A stretch of DNA of 7,504 nucleotides from an uncultured Kouleothrix sp. GTDB taxonomy: Bacteria > Chloroflexota > Chloroflexia > Chloroflexales > Roseiflexaceae. The position numbers were made by a program, and so were the translations under genes. The stretch is from positions 1 through 7,504 of the forward strand of contig CALLYN010000819.1 of assembly GCA_937858455.1 (NCBI GenBank), given 5' to 3'. Below are positions 6,588-7,504 of the stretch, in pieces. Every line of letters starts with the position of its first letter. Position 1 is the stretch's first letter. The notes below the pieces were generated by a model. That model did no database searches. It was not told the origin of the DNA and worked only from the letters and a program-made list of their open reading frames with translations.

Positions 6588-6593
6588 CTCCTT
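6588..6593 (-). promoter_or_regulatory. Shine-Dalgarno fixing the YegD-type start
   Basis: Minus-strand AAGGAG lies seven bases before the ATG at 6580-6578. It rules in this start over the more upstream ATG at 6628, whose added residues are not part of the fold. Confidence 0.75.
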
Positions 6594-6603
6594 GGCAGGC
6601 ACG

Positions 6604-6635
6604 AAAAAAGAGCCGATGGCATGGGCACATCGACT
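6604..6635 (-). terminator. Weak terminator-like hairpin in the YegD-type 5' leader
   Basis: On the minus strand CGATG (6632-6628) pairs with CATCG (6618-6614), with a possible outer AG/CT extension (6635-6634, 6612-6611). Six Ts follow (6609-6604). The stem is short. If real it would act as an attenuator between the promoter-like pair at 6672-6700 and the start codon, because no gene ends upstream on this strand within the window. Confidence 0.25.
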
Positions 6636-6671
6636 TTAGGTGGTTGCTTGCCTGTATTGAATTACCGCAGC

Positions 6672-6700
6672 AGCATAGCCTAATTTCGCACAGGGCGCAA
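6672..6700 (-). promoter_or_regulatory. Candidate sigma-70-type promoter for the YegD-type gene
   Basis: Minus-strand TTGCGC (6700-6695) is followed after exactly 17 bases by TATGCT (6677-6672). This would give a leader of roughly 85 bases to the ATG at 6580. The match is moderate but the spacing is ideal. Confidence 0.4.
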
Positions 6701-6764
6701 TCGGCCATTGGGCGGATCATGGGCGCATATGGCCGCAGGCGTGCTCCATTCCGGGGATTTTGGC

Positions 6765-6785
6765 TTGACGAAGTGCGAGTATAAT
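6765..6785 (+). promoter_or_regulatory. Candidate promoter of the DUF6174-like/pyrE unit
   Basis: A perfect TATAAT (6780-6785) lies 36 bases before the ATG at 6822. A good TTGACG (6765-6770) is present but only nine bases upstream of it, too close for a normal sigma-70 spacer. At the standard distance the sequence is only ATTTTG. The -10 is credible; the -35 is uncertain. Confidence 0.45.
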
Positions 6786-6821
6786 AGCCGCCGAGAGAAT
6801 GCCTACACGCAAAGGCGGCCA

Positions 6822-7301
6822 ATGCGAGTTCGACAATCGCGCGCGCTGATCGCGCTGGGGCTGGTGCTGCTCGGCGCGGCGCTGGCGCTGCTGGTGGGCT
6901 GGGGCTACGGCTCGTTTCAGCTTGGCGGCCAGCTGCAGCGCTACCGCGCGCGCTGGGCCGCGCGCGTGCCGGCGGCGTACCGCTACACGCTGCGCGTCGG
7001 CTGCTTCTGCCCCCCCGAAGTGACCCAGCCGGTCGAGGTGACGGTGCGCGACGCCGCAGTGATCGCGCTCGTCGGGGCGAGCAGCCGCCAGCCGGTGCGC
7101 GGCGCGCAGCTCGACGAGGCGGCGCCGATCGAGCAGCTGTTTGTGCTGATCCAGCGCGCGATCGACCAGGGCGCCGACCGCGTCGACGTGCAGTACGACC
7201 CGGAGTTTGGCTACCCGCGCGCGATTGCGATCGACTATATGCGCGACGCGAGCGACGACGAAGTGACCTACACGATCGAGAAATTCGAGGTGACACCATG
7301 A
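6822..7301 (+). CDS. Membrane-anchored DUF6174-like protein
   Basis: The product is a 159-residue protein with a positively charged N-terminus (MRVRQSRA), one hydrophobic helix at about residues 8-29 and an extracytoplasmic domain. The domain has RYTLRVGCFCPPEV (54-67), a CxC pair in a beta strand, then VEVTVRDAAV (71-80). Near the end is QYDPEFGYPRAIAIDYMRD (124-142), followed by DDEVTYTIEKFEV. These blocks match the small domain known as DUF6174, which has no assigned function. The CFC pair could form a disulfide or bind metal; that is inference. There is no lipobox, so the anchor is the N-terminal helix. The frame is open to 6708, but the ATG at 6822 precedes the basic/hydrophobic start and follows the TATAAT; its Shine-Dalgarno (AAGGCGG) is modest. 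The stop overlaps the pyrE start as ATGA, so the two are co-transcribed and probably co-translated. Confidence 0.85.
   Translation: MRVRQSRALIALGLVLLGAALALLVGWGYGSFQLGGQLQRYRARWAARVPAAYRYTLRVGCFCPPEVTQPVEVTVRDAAVIALVGASSRQPVRGAQLDEAAPIEQLFVLIQRAIDQGADRVDVQYDPEFGYPRAIAIDYMRDASDDEVTYTIEKFEVTP
7287..7292 (+). promoter_or_regulatory. Shine-Dalgarno for pyrE inside the upstream gene
   Basis: GAGGTG lies five bases before the pyrE ATG (7298-7300), within the last codons of the DUF6174-like gene. It supports translational coupling at the ATGA overlap. Confidence 0.7.
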
Positions 7302-7504
7302 CCACTGCCGAGACGCTAGCCGGCGCGCTGTTGCGCGCGGGGGCGGTGCATCTGCGGCCGGAAGACCCGTTCACCTTTGCCTCGGGGCTGCGCTCGCCGA
7401 TCTACTGCGACAACCGGCTGCTGATCGGTGACGTGGCGGCGCGGCGCGCGGTGATCCCGGCGTTCGCGGCGGCCTGCGCCGGCGCCGAGGTCGTCGCCGG
7501 CACG
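7298..7504 (+). CDS. pyrE: Orotate phosphoribosyltransferase, N-terminal part (runs off the window)
   Basis: These are the first 69 residues of PyrE, which converts orotate and PRPP to orotidine 5'-monophosphate, the fifth step of de novo pyrimidine synthesis, in the cytoplasm. The recognisable block is GAVHLRPEDPFTFASGLRSP followed by IYCDNR (residues 15-40). This is the typical N-terminal substrate region with the F-x-x-SG-x-x-SPIY-x-DNR signature. The PRPP-binding loop lies beyond the right edge. The start is set by the ATGA overlap with the preceding gene and by GAGGTG five bases upstream. Expression should depend on the promoter before the DUF6174-like gene. I see no PyrR-type attenuator between promoter and genes. 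Confidence 0.93.
   Translation, partial: MTTAETLAGALLRAGAVHLRPEDPFTFASGLRSPIYCDNRLLIGDVAARRAVIPAFAAACAGAEVVAGT

Noticed and set aside
6571..7374. 267-residue minus-strand ORF opposite the DUF6174-like gene
   Set aside because: It is an Arg/Ser/Ala-rich composition typical of antisense frames, and it overlaps two well-supported plus-strand genes and the promoter region.

Overview
The window is GC-rich chromosomal DNA (strong G/C third-position bias in every gene). It most likely comes from a filamentous Chloroflexota bacterium of the Chloroflexales type. This rests on the gene content, the secreted Calx-beta protein ending in a YVPTVR-like tail, and the codon bias. The taxonomic call is inference, not proof. 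I see no RNA genes, CRISPR array, insertion sequence, integrase or phage gene.

Layout: five genes lie on the minus strand. In transcription order they are a YegD-type Hsp70-fold ATPase (5234-6580), a secreted protein of six tandem Calx-beta domains (2686-4869), a small four-helix DUF2231-type membrane protein (1735-2292), a UDP-galactopyranose-mutase-like / amine-oxidase-fold FAD protein (222-1574), and the N-terminus of a family 2 glycosyltransferase (1-225, cut by the window edge). Only the last two are clearly co-translated, through an ATGA overlap with a strong Shine-Dalgarno. The other minus genes are separated by about 160, 393 and 364 bases and look like separate units. At the right end two genes run on the plus strand: a membrane-anchored DUF6174-like protein (6822-7301) overlapping by ATGA the start of pyrE, orotate phosphoribosyltransferase (7298 to the edge).

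Non-coding structure: the 2293-2685 gap carries a cluster of GC-rich hairpins and an 11-base direct repeat. The 4870-5233 gap is relatively AT-rich in its middle and end. It holds a minus-strand promoter-like pair followed about 165 bases later by a terminator-like hairpin, which could be a short RNA or a long attenuated leader for the Calx-beta gene. The 6581-6821 divergent region holds promoter-like sequences for both directions.

Functionally, the left end looks like the edge of a cell-surface glycan or glycolipid cluster, the middle supplies an extracellular Ca-binding adhesion-type protein, and the right end is pyrimidine biosynthesis. No convincing previously undescribed multi-gene system is visible. 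The most interesting items are the leader or small-RNA candidate, the hairpin cluster, the very regular 113-residue repeat array and its terminal motif, and the coupling of a membrane protein of unknown function to pyrE.
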